A stretch of 53,165 bases of DNA from Candidatus Baldrarchaeota archaeon (GCA_030587435.1 JAUQZC010000183.1:1-53165); one strand, 5' to 3'. Shown: positions 41,048-50,812, counted from the first letter of the stretch. Numbers and translations are program-made. The notes: a model not told the origin generated them from the letters alone.

Positions 41048-41848
41048 ATGGAAATTTTAAAGAGGAAAATTCTCGACATTGATGTTAAGAGCCTTAGAAA
41101 ACCAGTATGTCTACAAGGGATGCCTGGGATAGCATTGGCTGGGAAAACGGCTATAGACCATATTATTAAGTTTTCTAAGGCTAAAAAATTCATGGAAGTA
41201 GGTTATGCAGATTTTCCACCTAATGTGGTTGTAGAAGGAGATGGAAAAGTCAGGACAGCGCAATGTGAATTCTACATATGGAGAAATAATCATATCGACA
41301 GAGATTTTATCCTTTTAACAAGTGATTGGCAACCCACAACAATCACGGGCATGAACGAATTATCAGCATATATAACCGATGTTTTAAACGAATTAAGAGT
41401 AGAAATGGTAGTGGCGCTCGCCGCATCGCCTGTTAGTATGCCTAAAAGGAACCCAAAGGTCTTCCTAACTGCGACATCAGAAGAAGTTATTAAACTCCTT
41501 AGGTCGAAGGATAAAAACCTAGTACTCCTCACGGATGGGGTAATTACTGGAATGAATGGATTAGTCCCAGTGTTAGCAAAGATTTTTTACGGAATAGAAG
41601 GAGCAATACTTCTTGGGGAGGCTGCCCAAAGAGTGGATAGATGGCTTGCTATCTCTAAGGATCCATCAGCATCTAAAGCATTAGTTGAATCTTTAAATAG
41701 AATATTCGACCTACATATCGATACTTCTCCACTGGATGAAGAAATAGAGAAGATGTTCAAATTGCTTCATGAAATAAAAGAAAGAGCAGTAAAAAGAGTT
41801 GAAGCAGTTAAAAAAGGGGAGAAAAGAGAACCTGAGTATATAGGTTAA
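41048..41848 (+). CDS. PAC2 family protein (proteasome assembly chaperone-like)
   Basis: 266 residues. CLQGMPGIALAGKTAIDHII near 18, EVGYADFPPNVVVEGDGKVR, FILLTSDWQPTTITGMNELS, AASPVSMPKRNPKVFLTAT and LTDGVITGMNGLVPVLAK are the characteristic PAC2 (PF09754-type) blocks, an alpha/beta Rossmann-like fold. Archaeal PbaA/PbaB homologues assist or bind proteasomes. The C-terminal 50 residues form a basic helix (EIKERAVKRVEAVKKGEKRE) but do not show an HbYX-type motif; the end is PEYIG. An unknown helical gene follows 18 nt later. Confidence 0.87.
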   Translation: MEILKRKILDIDVKSLRKPVCLQGMPGIALAGKTAIDHIIKFSKAKKFMEVGYADFPPNVVVEGDGKVRTAQCEFYIWRNNHIDRDFILLTSDWQPTTITGMNELSAYITDVLNELRVEMVVALAASPVSMPKRNPKVFLTATSEEVIKLLRSKDKNLVLLTDGVITGMNGLVPVLAKIFYGIEGAILLGEAAQRVDRWLAISKDPSASKALVESLNRIFDLHIDTSPLDEEIEKMFKLLHEIKERAVKRVEAVKKGEKREPEYIG

Positions 41849-41866
41849 GCTGTAGAGGATTCAGAT

Positions 41867-42178
41867 ATGTGCAACGAGGAAAACTTAAAATATATCTCGA
41901 ATAGTGTTAAAGAGAATATATTAAGAGCAGTTCGTGAAAAACTACAACATCTAAAAATAGAAGATGCCATTCTAGACGAATTAAAAAGTGTAGCTAAGGA
42001 AGTATTTGAGAAAAGACTCGCAACAGCGATAAATGATATAGATTTCCCGTTACTCCTAAAAACAGTTCTTAGAGAAATATTAGAGCCTATTATATTAAGG
42101 TCGATCGAGGATGCGATCAATGACAAATTATTTATTTTAAAACTAATAGATAAAAGCAGAAAGAGCAGCGAACTTTAA
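41867..42178 (+). CDS. Small helical protein, unknown function
   Basis: 103 residues, all predicted helical and amphipathic (e.g. NILRAVREKLQHLKIEDAIL, ELKSVAKEVFEKRLATAIND, LEPIILRSIEDAINDK). GAGGAT precedes the ATG. It follows the PAC2 gene by 18 nt in the same direction and is probably co-transcribed, suggesting a partner of the proteasome-chaperone-like protein. No family is recognised. Confidence 0.6.
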   Translation: MCNEENLKYISNSVKENILRAVREKLQHLKIEDAILDELKSVAKEVFEKRLATAINDIDFPLLLKTVLREILEPIILRSIEDAINDKLFILKLIDKSRKSSEL

Positions 42179-42181
42179 TAT

Positions 42182-42245
42182 TTAAGATGATGTAAATCCG
42201 GTTCGCTGAGACAATGGTCGATGAAGACTTTCTACCACTGATTAG
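42182..42245 (+). ncRNA. Box C/D sRNA with guide to the 16S rRNA 780 region
   Basis: C box ATGATGT (42187-42193), 12-nt guide AAATCCGGTTCG (42194-42205), D' CTGA (42206-42209), 8-nt spacer, C' TCGATGA (42218-42224), 13-nt guide (42225-42237), D CTGA (42238-42241), closing stem TAA/TTA. The spacings are those of a standard archaeal double-guide C/D RNA. AATCCGGTTCG is exactly complementary over 11 nt to the archaeal 16S segment CGAACCGGAUU just before AGAUACCC. The five-nucleotide rule points to the first C of ACCGG (about E. coli position 783). The second guide, AGACTTTCTACCA, has no target I recognise. It follows directly after the gene ending at 42178. Confidence 0.75.
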
Positions 42246-42429
42246 TAGTACAGACCTTTACACAAGATAAAAAGACAAAATATTAAGAAAGTATTAGCAT
42301 TTTGAGGAAATAAACAATTAATCCTGCTATAAAGATAAGAAAAGTCCTACGGAATGTGGAAAGTTCCCCGAGACTTTTTAGTTAAACTTTTAAGGTATGT
42401 TATGATAATATAGTGACGGAGGTTACTAC

Positions 42430-45400
42430 TTGCGAACATCGCAACTCTTTGAACAACATCTAACAATTAGAAGATGTTGGGCTATAATTCTAATAATACT
42501 ATTTATGTTTCCATCAGGTTTCTGTGTATTGACAACAGACTTTGGAAAGACACTTTCAACTAAACAGTCTCAGGAACCGTACGAAGAGATACCGCCCTAT
42601 ACTCCTTCTTCTTTCCCATCTGGTTCACTTCCAACAAGTGGCAGTTGGAGCCAAGAATTTTTTGAGAATGTGTCACTACCAGAAAATGTATCGCTTGAAG
42701 ACGTTGATTGGCTTTCACTTTTAACCTACGAAGGAATAGCAGATCTAGAAAAAGTATTATTTACTGTTTCTCCAGCAAATCCGCCTAGATACTGGCGAGT
42801 TACAACCTATGATAACTACACAGGTAGAATAGGCGACTCAGCAGGTAAATGGACACAAACAAATCAAACGACAACACCACTAGATTTACTTCCTTCTCCT
42901 AACCCACTTAACTATACCATAACGATGAATATAGATTATGATGCTATTTTTACGCGATATCTTCCAGTACTTTGGCCACAACCTTTAATATTAGATGGAT
43001 CCCTTGAAGTAGGCGTAGAACCCTTAAGCTACGAGTTTCTTCTCGATTCTTACCAAGATGTTATTTTTAATGCAACTTTTAAGGATTCCGGGTCAACAAC
43101 TCTAAAATATATGGTTTCATATGCTTTCGTTAATTTAACACAAATTAGACTTAAAGCTTTGCCCCCAAATTATACTCCTCAAGAAATTAAAAATATATAT
43201 GGAGACGGAAACATTCCACCTTTATCGCAATATGTGTATGATTTTGCTAGCCAATTCGAAGGGAAAGGTGAAAATACATTTGAAACCGCGTTAATAGTTT
43301 TACGATATTTTCAGGTTAATTTTGATTACGACTATGATATGTGGTTTTGGACATCAAGAAGTAGTTCTGGGCCATCTCAAGATCAGGACTGGGTTGAGTG
43401 GTTTCTCCAGAGGCGTAAAGGAATATCTATACATTTTGCAACAGCTTACATTATAACGCTTAGAATATTGGGAATATCTGCAAGATTAGTTTTCGGTTTC
43501 CTGCCGGGAGAAGAAAGTCAGGGTAGTAGAATCGTAAAAAACAAACATTTACATTTCTGGGCAGAGGTTTGGGTACCAATAAAAACAGATAGCGGCGTTG
43601 ATGGTGTTTGGGTTGCATTTGATCCATCTCCTCCAGGATATTTAGAGGCACTAAACACCGAAAGGGATCAATTCGTAATAAATCCGAGGTACACTTTAAC
43701 TATTACATCATCTCATGAAAATGTCACAAGAGGTGTGTCAGTAAATTTAACTGCGACTCTGCTTAGTGATGGAGAACCTTTACCCTATGAAACAATAACT
43801 TTTACTGACATATATGATTCTCTAACGTTAAATGGTGCAACAAGTATAACAAACGAAAGCGGAGTTGCAACTCTAACTTTTAATTTCACAGATGTTTCTC
43901 TTATAGGTTTCCATGTAATCGTAGCAAACTGGAAATTGTTAAACAACCAAACTACGATAATCTTAGCAGGCAACACTACTATCACAGTTACTGTTACACC
44001 AGATGAGGTTGCAAGGGCTGAAGTAGCGCGAATAAGTGGAGTTTTATCTGACGCTAAAAATGGACGGGGCTTTCCAAATCAAGAAATAACAATTATTTGG
44101 GAAGGAAAAAACTTTAGTGCAGTTTTCCATACAACAACTAAGTCAGATGGTGGTTTTAGTTCCAGCTACACTGTGCCCCTTAGCCACCCACTAGGTAATG
44201 CTACGGTTTATGCAATTTATGACGGGATTTCTTCACTAATATCTTCATCATCTAATACTACAAATGTAACCGTTGTTGCAAAAGTCAAATTTACGGTCTC
44301 TGTAACTCCAAATGAGGTTAGAAGAAACGAGACGATAGTTGTTGAAGGGTTTTTACTGCTTGATAATAACACTCCCCTTTCTTACGAAAATGTCACTGTC
44401 TACTGGGAAAATTCGACAGAGGAGGACGGTGGGAGGACATATATTCTCGAAATCGTTAAAACTGACGAAAACGGGTACTATAATTTTACCGCAACAATTC
44501 CAGCAAATCACTCTCTAGGTTTTTCGTATATCTTCTTCGGTTATAATTCAACAATCAGGTACATAAGAAGTGGCAATTCAACAAAATCGCAAATCCTAAT
44601 TTACGAACGTGTGTTTGTCTATGTTAATGTTTCTTTAACCAGAGTTGGACGCAGCAATTCTCTTACCATATTTGGGAACATAACTGGCGAAGATTACAAT
44701 GAACCAATAGAGGGTGCAACAATACGGATATTATTTAACAATACAGGTATCGGAGTCACTAATGTGACTAACATGCAGGGGCAATTCACTGCCACATTTA
44801 ATATCCCACCTGACCTTGAAGTCGGAGTGTATGTTGTTCGCGTTACCGTTAGTAGTCCTTCATGGTTTAAAGGTAGCGGTGAGTATGCTTACATCATCAT
44901 CTACGGTTTTTCAAGCATAAGCGTGGAAGGATCACCACTCTACGTACTACCCGGCGAACAACTAAATGTTACAGGAATCATTATCGATGAAAGAGGCGAT
45001 CCCATTCAGAACGCAGAAATACAAGTAATATTCAACAAGACGCTTTTAGCTACTTTAACAAGCAATGAACAGGGAAGTTTCGAGGGAAATGTAACAATTC
45101 CAGACGTTCCTGCACCAAACTTAACGATAACATTTCTATACGAGGAAACCGACTTCTATAACGCATCGACTACAAGTATTAATGTATTCGTCTTTAAGAA
45201 CGCGACCATCACAGTGGTTGTAAACAACACCGATTATCTTGAAGCTTACCCTGGAGAGGGCTTGATAATTACCGGGAACGTCGTGGATGAACGTGGCCGA
45301 TATATCATAGATAGGGAAGTCAAATTGTACGTAAACGAAACACCTTATTTAATTTACTTAGATGAGGAAGGAAACTTTACCGTATTTTACACGCTTCCAA

Positions 45401-45966
45401 AAGATGTAAACCCAGGTAATATAACAATATATGCTACACTTAAGGCAAAAACCCAATTCAAATCAAATGAGGTTATTGTATTAGTTAAGGTGAGGCAAAA
45501 AATGTGGAAAATAAATGTACCAGTACAACTACTTTACATAATAGTTGTGGTGGCATTTGCACTAAGCTCAACTTTTCTATTCTTCAAAAAGTTCTGGAAA
45601 GGATTTAGACGGCAGAAAAAACCGGAAATCGACATCTCGTCGCCAATAATGACAATAAACGATTACGTGAGACAAGCAAAATTCAGAGAAGCAATAATCG
45701 AAGCATATAATTTATTTGAAAAAATTCTCAGAGCTTACTTCAACGTTGAACGCCCAGGTTCCCTGACACCTAGAGAATTTGCAATAAACGCTGTAAAAGA
45801 ATACAGGTTAAATCCCGATGCTACGTATCTTCTGATTAAAATGTACGAAAAAGCAAGATTCAGTCATCACGAGGTTGGACTTGAAGACTATAACAGTTTT
45901 GTTAAAGCCTTTTCCACAATTTATAGACAAGTAACAGGGAGAGCGCTAGAACTTGCCCAAAAGTAA
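42430..45966 (+). CDS. Surface-anchored transglutaminase-like protein with Ig-like repeats and DUF4129 domain; catalytic Cys replaced by Ser
   Basis: 1178 residues from TTG after GGAGGT. An N-terminal membrane/signal segment (WAIILIILFMFPSGFCVL, about 15-33) leads to an exported part. The transglutaminase-like core has RRKGISIHFATAYIITLRIL, where the nucleophilic Cys position is Ser333; the His (HFWAEVW, His375) and Asp (WVAFDPSPP, Asp398) remain. About six Ig-like repeats of roughly 100 residues follow (420-1030), rich in N-x-S/T sequons. A membrane helix near 1034-1052 and a cytosolic DUF4129 domain (FREAIIEAYNLFEKILRAYF) end the protein. It is the first gene of a MoxR/DUF58 operon, overlapping the next by 14 nt. 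Probably non-catalytic, or an altered hydrolase. Confidence 0.85.
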   Translation: MRTSQLFEQHLTIRRCWAIILIILFMFPSGFCVLTTDFGKTLSTKQSQEPYEEIPPYTPSSFPSGSLPTSGSWSQEFFENVSLPENVSLEDVDWLSLLTYEGIADLEKVLFTVSPANPPRYWRVTTYDNYTGRIGDSAGKWTQTNQTTTPLDLLPSPNPLNYTITMNIDYDAIFTRYLPVLWPQPLILDGSLEVGVEPLSYEFLLDSYQDVIFNATFKDSGSTTLKYMVSYAFVNLTQIRLKALPPNYTPQEIKNIYGDGNIPPLSQYVYDFASQFEGKGENTFETALIVLRYFQVNFDYDYDMWFWTSRSSSGPSQDQDWVEWFLQRRKGISIHFATAYIITLRILGISARLVFGFLPGEESQGSRIVKNKHLHFWAEVWVPIKTDSGVDGVWVAFDPSPPGYLEALNTERDQFVINPRYTLTITSSHENVTRGVSVNLTATLLSDGEPLPYETITFTDIYDSLTLNGATSITNESGVATLTFNFTDVSLIGFHVIVANWKLLNNQTTIILAGNTTITVTVTPDEVARAEVARISGVLSDAKNGRGFPNQEITIIWEGKNFSAVFHTTTKSDGGFSSSYTVPLSHPLGNATVYAIYDGISSLISSSSNTTNVTVVAKVKFTVSVTPNEVRRNETIVVEGFLLLDNNTPLSYENVTVYWENSTEEDGGRTYILEIVKTDENGYYNFTATIPANHSLGFSYIFFGYNSTIRYIRSGNSTKSQILIYERVFVYVNVSLTRVGRSNSLTIFGNITGEDYNEPIEGATIRILFNNTGIGVTNVTNMQGQFTATFNIPPDLEVGVYVVRVTVSSPSWFKGSGEYAYIIIYGFSSISVEGSPLYVLPGEQLNVTGIIIDERGDPIQNAEIQVIFNKTLLATLTSNEQGSFEGNVTIPDVPAPNLTITFLYEETDFYNASTTSINVFVFKNATITVVVNNTDYLEAYPGEGLIITGNVVDERGRYIIDREVKLYVNETPYLIYLDEEGNFTVFYTLPKDVNPGNITIYATLKAKTQFKSNEVIVLVKVRQKMWKINVPVQLLYIIVVVAFALSSTFLFFKKFWKGFRRQKKPEIDISSPIMTINDYVRQAKFREAIIEAYNLFEKILRAYFNVERPGSLTPREFAINAVKEYRLNPDATYLLIKMYEKARFSHHEVGLEDYNSFVKAFSTIYRQVTGRALELAQK

Positions 45967-47284
45967 AACGACAACGTTAATTGTATTCACAATAATATTT
46001 ATCCTGTCGTGGCTACCTATAGCTCTATCTGTACTTAGTAAGGAACCTTCTCCTCCATCGTTTTCAATTTATAATACAGATTGGGATGGTTGTTCAAAGT
46101 TTAGAGAACTTATTGAGAATGAAGGATTCCACGTGAAAACATTGATATCGTCCTTAAGTATGATAAATAGAATTGAACAACCAGCAGTCCTAGTAATAAT
46201 TGGCCCATCAAAATATTATAGCCCAAGCGAAATTATACCAAACCTACTGCTGTTTCTACAGCGCGGTGGAGGAATTTTAATAGCTGATGACTTTGGAAGT
46301 GGCAACACCATTCTCCAAATCCTCTTTCAATTTCAAATAAAATTTTCGGACAAAATTTTAATGGATGCTGGCTCCTATGATAAAAATCCTGTTTTACCGA
46401 TAATCACCAATTTTATGCCCCATCCAATAACTAGTGGTGTAAATTCAATTATATTAAATCATGCAAGTGCTATAGTTGGACCAAATGACACATCATTGAT
46501 ACTTTTACCACCAGTCGCTACTACAACACGTTTTAGCTGGCTTGATGCTGATCATGATTATGAATATGATACAGGCGAACAGGTAGGACCATTTACAGTG
46601 GCTACAGCGTTCGAAGCCTTAAATGGCAGTATAGTCATCCTAAGTGATGCCAGCATCTTCATAAACGATATGATAGAAAGAGCAGATAATGCAAAATTTG
46701 CGTTAAACATAATAAATTGGCTTTCCAATTACAATAAAAGTGCAACAATAGTATTTGATGAAAGTCACCTAGCATGGAGCATCTCTTCATCAACCGTCTA
46801 TTTTGGTACGATTATTGGGTACGTTGCTTGGCTTTCGGCTATACCGTACCTCTCATTAATCCTTCCGTTTTTCATGGTATTTACGGTTAAAAAATGGATA
46901 CCAGTAACAAAGGAAAGTAGGAAGTTCACCCCACTCAAAATATTCAGAAAAAGGGGAAGAACTGCGTTTTTATCAAAAATTAAGGAATATAAAACTTACG
47001 GATTTTACGATAAAGCTCTGAAAATACTATATAATAGATTTAAACGAATCGTTAGCGAAGAATTAAAGTTTAGGCTGGGATTTTCATTGGATAAATTCTT
47101 GGAACAAATTTCCAAACACCGTCCTGATTTAGATACTCGTAAAATTAGAAAAATACTTTTAAGCTTCGAGAAAATTGAAAAAGGAAAGCTTAAAGTAACC
47201 TCACGCGACCAGTTTTTGAAACTTTTCTTTCAACTTAAGAAAATAGAAGAAGAGGTGGAAAAGATTGGAGGAAAAAGGCCTTGA
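45953..47284 (+). CDS. DUF4350-type membrane protein of the MoxR/DUF58 operon
   Basis: 443 residues from TTG 45953. An N-terminal membrane segment (LIVFTIIFILSWLPIALSVL) is followed by an exported alpha/beta domain with FSIYNTDWDGCSKFRELIEN, AVLVIIGPSKYYSP and QRGGGILIADDFGSGN, the pattern of DUF4350 (glutamine-amidotransferase-like fold without its nucleophile). FDESHLAW near 270 precedes a second membrane pair (IGYVAWLSAIPYLSLILPFF). The C-terminal 120 residues are basic, cytosolic and helical. Overlaps both neighbours (14 and 20 nt), so translation is coupled. Exact role unknown; the operon is thought to assemble or monitor envelope proteins. Confidence 0.8.
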   Translation: MPKSKTTTLIVFTIIFILSWLPIALSVLSKEPSPPSFSIYNTDWDGCSKFRELIENEGFHVKTLISSLSMINRIEQPAVLVIIGPSKYYSPSEIIPNLLLFLQRGGGILIADDFGSGNTILQILFQFQIKFSDKILMDAGSYDKNPVLPIITNFMPHPITSGVNSIILNHASAIVGPNDTSLILLPPVATTTRFSWLDADHDYEYDTGEQVGPFTVATAFEALNGSIVILSDASIFINDMIERADNAKFALNIINWLSNYNKSATIVFDESHLAWSISSSTVYFGTIIGYVAWLSAIPYLSLILPFFMVFTVKKWIPVTKESRKFTPLKIFRKRGRTAFLSKIKEYKTYGFYDKALKILYNRFKRIVSEELKFRLGFSLDKFLEQISKHRPDLDTRKIRKILLSFEKIEKGKLKVTSRDQFLKLFFQLKKIEEEVEKIGGKRP

Positions 47285-48224
47285 AATATCCATAAGAGAC
47301 ATTAGAAGCATAGTTCAAAAAGTATTGTCAGAAGTCGGTAAAGTTATAGTTGGAAAACTAGACATTTTGCAAAACATTTTCATAGCGCTACTTGCAGACG
47401 GACACGTTTTACTTGAAGGGGTGCCAGGCGTAGCAAAAACTGCAATGGCTAAAGCCTTTTCTGATGCATTAGGTTGCGAATTCAAGAGAATACAATTTAC
47501 TCCAGACTTGCTACCAGCAGACATAGTTGGCACAAATGTTTACGATCAAAAATCCGGCAGATTCTACTTAAGAAAGGGTCCCATCTTCGCCAACATTGTT
47601 TTGGCTGACGAGATAAATCGTGCTCCTCCAAAAACCCAGTCTGCACTTCTTGAATGTATGCAAGAGAGACAGGTAACAATTGAAGGTGAAACTTACTATT
47701 TACCGAAGCCCTTCATGGTCCTAGCAACCCAAAATCCTATCGAACTTGAAGGCACATATCCTCTTCCAGAAGCTCAAGTCGACAGATTCTTCTTCAAACT
47801 ACTTGTAGATTATCCTAACCCAGAGGAAGAACTCGAAATCCTAAAGAGAAAAAATGAGCCAGAGGAGGTCACAGTCGAAAAAATTACTTCACCACAAATG
47901 GTGGTAGCCATGCAAGAAGCTGTTAGAAAGGTTTACGTCGACGAATCACTGTTTGAATACATAAAAAACATAGTCTTAAAGACGCGTAACCATCCACAAA
48001 TACTTTTAGGTGCAAGCACTAGAGCATCTATCGTCCTCCTTTGTGCAGCTAAAGCAAGAGCAGCTATACTTGGACGAGATTTTGTTATACCTGACGATAT
48101 TAAATCACTGGTCTTCCCGGTTTTAAACCATAGAATAATACTAAAACCAGAAGCAGAGCTCGAGGGAATATCCTCGGATCGAATTATAAACGAAATACTT
48201 GAGGAAGTTGAAGTTCCTGTTTAA
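47265..48224 (+). CDS. MoxR-family AAA+ ATPase
   Basis: 319 residues from TTG 47265 with GAGGTG 7 nt upstream. Walker A GVPGVAKTA near 50, Walker B VLADEINRAPPKTQSALLEC near 115, sensor 1 MVLATQNPIELEGTYPLPEA near 155, arginine region AQVDRFFFK, and sensor 2 LLGASTRASIVLL near 245. MoxR ATPases act as chaperones for von Willebrand A-type proteins, here the DUF58 protein encoded next. The operon order transglutaminase-like, DUF4350, MoxR, DUF58 is a conserved theme in archaea and bacteria. Confidence 0.95.
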   Translation: MEEKGLEISIRDIRSIVQKVLSEVGKVIVGKLDILQNIFIALLADGHVLLEGVPGVAKTAMAKAFSDALGCEFKRIQFTPDLLPADIVGTNVYDQKSGRFYLRKGPIFANIVLADEINRAPPKTQSALLECMQERQVTIEGETYYLPKPFMVLATQNPIELEGTYPLPEAQVDRFFFKLLVDYPNPEEELEILKRKNEPEEVTVEKITSPQMVVAMQEAVRKVYVDESLFEYIKNIVLKTRNHPQILLGASTRASIVLLCAAKARAAILGRDFVIPDDIKSLVFPVLNHRIILKPEAELEGISSDRIINEILEEVEVPV

Positions 48225-48248
48225 TTTTAATGGAAAAACGGTGATTTC

Positions 48249-49571
48249 ATGCTTACAAGAAGAGGTTTATCAGTAATTCTCATAGGTGTATTCTTTCTTA
48301 CGTCGGGTTTCTCTCTCATAAGCTATTTGCTATCAATTCTAGGCATCTTCTTATTATCCAGTGTTGTTGTAACTTTTCCCCTTTTTAAGTCAAGTGCAAC
48401 ATTGGGAAAAATAACAGTTACGCGTAAAATAAATAAAAAGAAGGTCTTTGCTTATGACTACGTATATGTGAAGGTTACGCTCACAAATAAAGGTTATCAG
48501 ACGATCGATTACCTTGAAATATACGATGTATACCCTGAGACTTTTGACCTTGTAGTGGGCACAAATCATTTAATAACCAGACTTGATCCTGGGAAGAAAT
48601 TCATCTTTTCTTATGTACTGTTACCTAAATTACGAGGAGAATATAAATTAGGCCCTTGCAAACTTATAGTTCAAGACAAATTAAAGTTCTTTTCTATAGT
48701 GAGAACGGTTACCGCTGTTACTAATATTATAGTTTATCCGCCCTATGAAGATATTAAAAGAATGGAAATAATGGCTAAAAAAAGAGTACTGGGAAAACTT
48801 TTCGGCGTTCATAGGACAAGAGAAAGAGGGATAGGCACAGAGTTTGCCAGTATTAGACAATATAATGTAGGTGATGAGTATCGAAGAATAGATTGGAAAG
48901 CATCTGCAAGAATGGGTAAATTAATGATCAGGGAGTTTGAAACAGAAAGAAACATGAAGATAATCATTTTGCTCGATGCAAGCTACTCAATGGCAGCTGG
49001 ACCAGTAGAGACAAGCAAATTAGAATTTTCCATTCGAGCAGCATCAATCTTAGCCAAATTTGCATTAGAAAGGAAGGATGAGGTAGGTTTATGCGTTTTC
49101 TCAAGCGATGTACATGAGTTTATTGAGCCTAAATCAAGCGAAAGACATTTCTATAGAATACTGGATGCACTGGCTAGAGTAAAGGCCAAGGGAGGAACAA
49201 ATTTCCTTAAAGCAATTGACTTAATAACTAAAAAATTCAGAAAGAAAGCGTATCTTATTATTATATCCGATTTAGAAGAAGTTGGAAGCCGCGTTCTGGA
49301 CGCAATTAAATTTGCGAAAGCAAGAGGATATGAAATACTAATAATATCTCCCTTCGGACCTTGGTTTGAAATAGGGGAAAGAGCTTTATCACCTGTGGAT
49401 AAAGCGTTAGCTGAAGCAATTTCAATAGAACTTTGGGAAGAAAGAAGGGAGATCATTAGGAACATAAAAAGACTCGATGTGGATGTAATGACAGTTGGTC
49501 CAGATGATATTATACCAACGCTAATTTCAGAGTATATAAAGGCTAAGAAACGGGGGATTGCACAATTTTAG
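48249..49571 (+). CDS. DUF58 protein with von Willebrand A-like domain
   Basis: 440 residues. Two N-terminal membrane helices (SVILIGVFFLTSGFSLISYL, LGIFLLSSVVVTFPLF), a beta-rich middle (VTRKINKKKVFAYDYVYVKV...), then the DUF58 hallmark FASIRQYNVGDEYRRIDWKA near 198 and the vWA metal site IILLDASYSMAAG near 240 (DxSxS), with VKAKGGTNFLKAI and YLIIISDLEEVG completing it. The MIDAS is intact. It is the expected partner of the MoxR ATPase 24 nt upstream. GGTGAT precedes the ATG. Confidence 0.94.
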   Translation: MLTRRGLSVILIGVFFLTSGFSLISYLLSILGIFLLSSVVVTFPLFKSSATLGKITVTRKINKKKVFAYDYVYVKVTLTNKGYQTIDYLEIYDVYPETFDLVVGTNHLITRLDPGKKFIFSYVLLPKLRGEYKLGPCKLIVQDKLKFFSIVRTVTAVTNIIVYPPYEDIKRMEIMAKKRVLGKLFGVHRTRERGIGTEFASIRQYNVGDEYRRIDWKASARMGKLMIREFETERNMKIIILLDASYSMAAGPVETSKLEFSIRAASILAKFALERKDEVGLCVFSSDVHEFIEPKSSERHFYRILDALARVKAKGGTNFLKAIDLITKKFRKKAYLIIISDLEEVGSRVLDAIKFAKARGYEILIISPFGPWFEIGERALSPVDKALAEAISIELWEERREIIRNIKRLDVDVMTVGPDDIIPTLISEYIKAKKRGIAQF

Positions 49572-49587
49572 CCTGGATGTGATATAC

Positions 49588-50724
49588 ATGAAAATCACTA
49601 AAGTCATGAGAACAATTTCAGCGTTAATCCTTATTTACTCAGTATACTTAATTTTAAAAGATTCCCCTAGTGACATATGGGACCTAAATTACGCTTACAC
49701 ATGTTTAACATTTATACAAACCTTAATACTCTCTTACTTACACATGTTTCTTCTTTATCTCTCTCTTCTTCCCTTATTTTTAATAAATACTCTTATTCGA
49801 GAACCATCAGATGTGCTTCGCTTGAGTCAACTTTTCATCGACGAGTATCTCCGAATGGTATTAAACGTACCAGTATCACAAAGCAGCATTGGCTTTGGGA
49901 TGCTAGTAAAACCGATGTATATCTTTCTAACACAAATAATAATTTTCTTAATGTTTATTACTCTTATATTATTTATATTTAAATGCGATTTTTCCAATGC
50001 CCTTAAAACTATGCTCTTTGAAGGGGCTATTCTTTTCCTTTATAAACTTGGCGAGTTTTTAAATCTAATTGCTCCCATATGGCAAGAATCGTTCTTATCT
50101 TCGGAGTCTATAATAGATTTCGCTACAAACCCCCCTATACTTACTGTCCTCGTAATCTATCTTTCATTTGACCTAGCTGTCCAAGCATCCTATGTACAAA
50201 GTGTTTTTTCCTTTAAAGTTAAAAAGCACCAAGTGTTGGAGGAGCAAAGGGAAGAAACTGGCACGGGAAAGGAGTCAAAAATCAGCTTTACAGCATCAAT
50301 GGCTAGAAAATTCCTGACATCCGATGTTGTTCAATATTTACGCGAGATCGTAGAGAAAAGAACTTCTCGTAAACAACAGAGAACTGAGGGAGGCATAGAC
50401 TCAACAAGACTTAAGGTATTTTTGGAAACACTCTCTCAGACGGATCCAGAAGCCAGAAGGTCATTGGAAGCTAAAATAACCCCCCCATCAGAGGCTAAAA
50501 CCTTGCTTTCCATTCTACTAAGTACCCTGTACAGAATATTTATTATAACAGTATTGTCCTATATCATAATTCATCCATACTTACTTTTTTCCTTCTTTGG
50601 AACTCCAAAAACCATAGTCGAAAGTCTAGAGCTAACACAGCCAGAAGCAATACTTTTAGTTCTTCTCCCATTATTTCTAACAATAATATTAATAGGCTTG
50701 TTAATCCCTGCTAGAAAGGGTTAG
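49588..50724 (+). CDS. Polytopic membrane protein, last gene of the MoxR/DUF58 operon
   Basis: About 378 residues from ATG 49588 (GGATGTGAT upstream), a few codons downstream of an in-frame earlier codon, just after the DUF58 stop. At least seven membrane segments: ISALILIYSVYLILK, YLHMFLLYLSLLPLFLI, IIIFLMFITLILFIF, AILFLYKLGEFLNLI, LTVLVIYLSFDLAVQA, and two at the C-terminus (IFIITVLSYIIIHPYLLFSF, AILLVLLPLFLTIILIGLLI). A charged cytosolic loop of about 110 residues separates the last pair. No family is recognised; its position suggests a membrane part of the same complex. Confidence 0.7.
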   Translation: MKITKVMRTISALILIYSVYLILKDSPSDIWDLNYAYTCLTFIQTLILSYLHMFLLYLSLLPLFLINTLIREPSDVLRLSQLFIDEYLRMVLNVPVSQSSIGFGMLVKPMYIFLTQIIIFLMFITLILFIFKCDFSNALKTMLFEGAILFLYKLGEFLNLIAPIWQESFLSSESIIDFATNPPILTVLVIYLSFDLAVQASYVQSVFSFKVKKHQVLEEQREETGTGKESKISFTASMARKFLTSDVVQYLREIVEKRTSRKQQRTEGGIDSTRLKVFLETLSQTDPEARRSLEAKITPPSEAKTLLSILLSTLYRIFIITVLSYIIIHPYLLFSFFGTPKTIVESLELTQPEAILLVLLPLFLTIILIGLLIPARKG

Positions 50725-50765
50725 TCTGCAGAAACATTTATAAAAAATTAACTATTTCAAATCTG

Positions 50766-50772
50766 GTTATAC
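50766..50772 (+). repeat. GTTATAC core site, upstream boundary of a cassette-like insert
   Basis: GTTATAC here and at 52413-52419 are identical, and both continue with a C/G-C-AAT-Y-G pattern. In integrons, gene cassettes insert between copies of a GTT-beginning 7-bp core. It lies 42 nt after the last archaeal gene and 41 nt before the first bacterial-looking one, exactly at the change in base composition. Host-side attI features were not recognised. Confidence 0.45.
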
Positions 50773-50812
50773 CCAATTGATGGAGATGCGTTTTAAATAG
50801 GAGGACTTGTTT

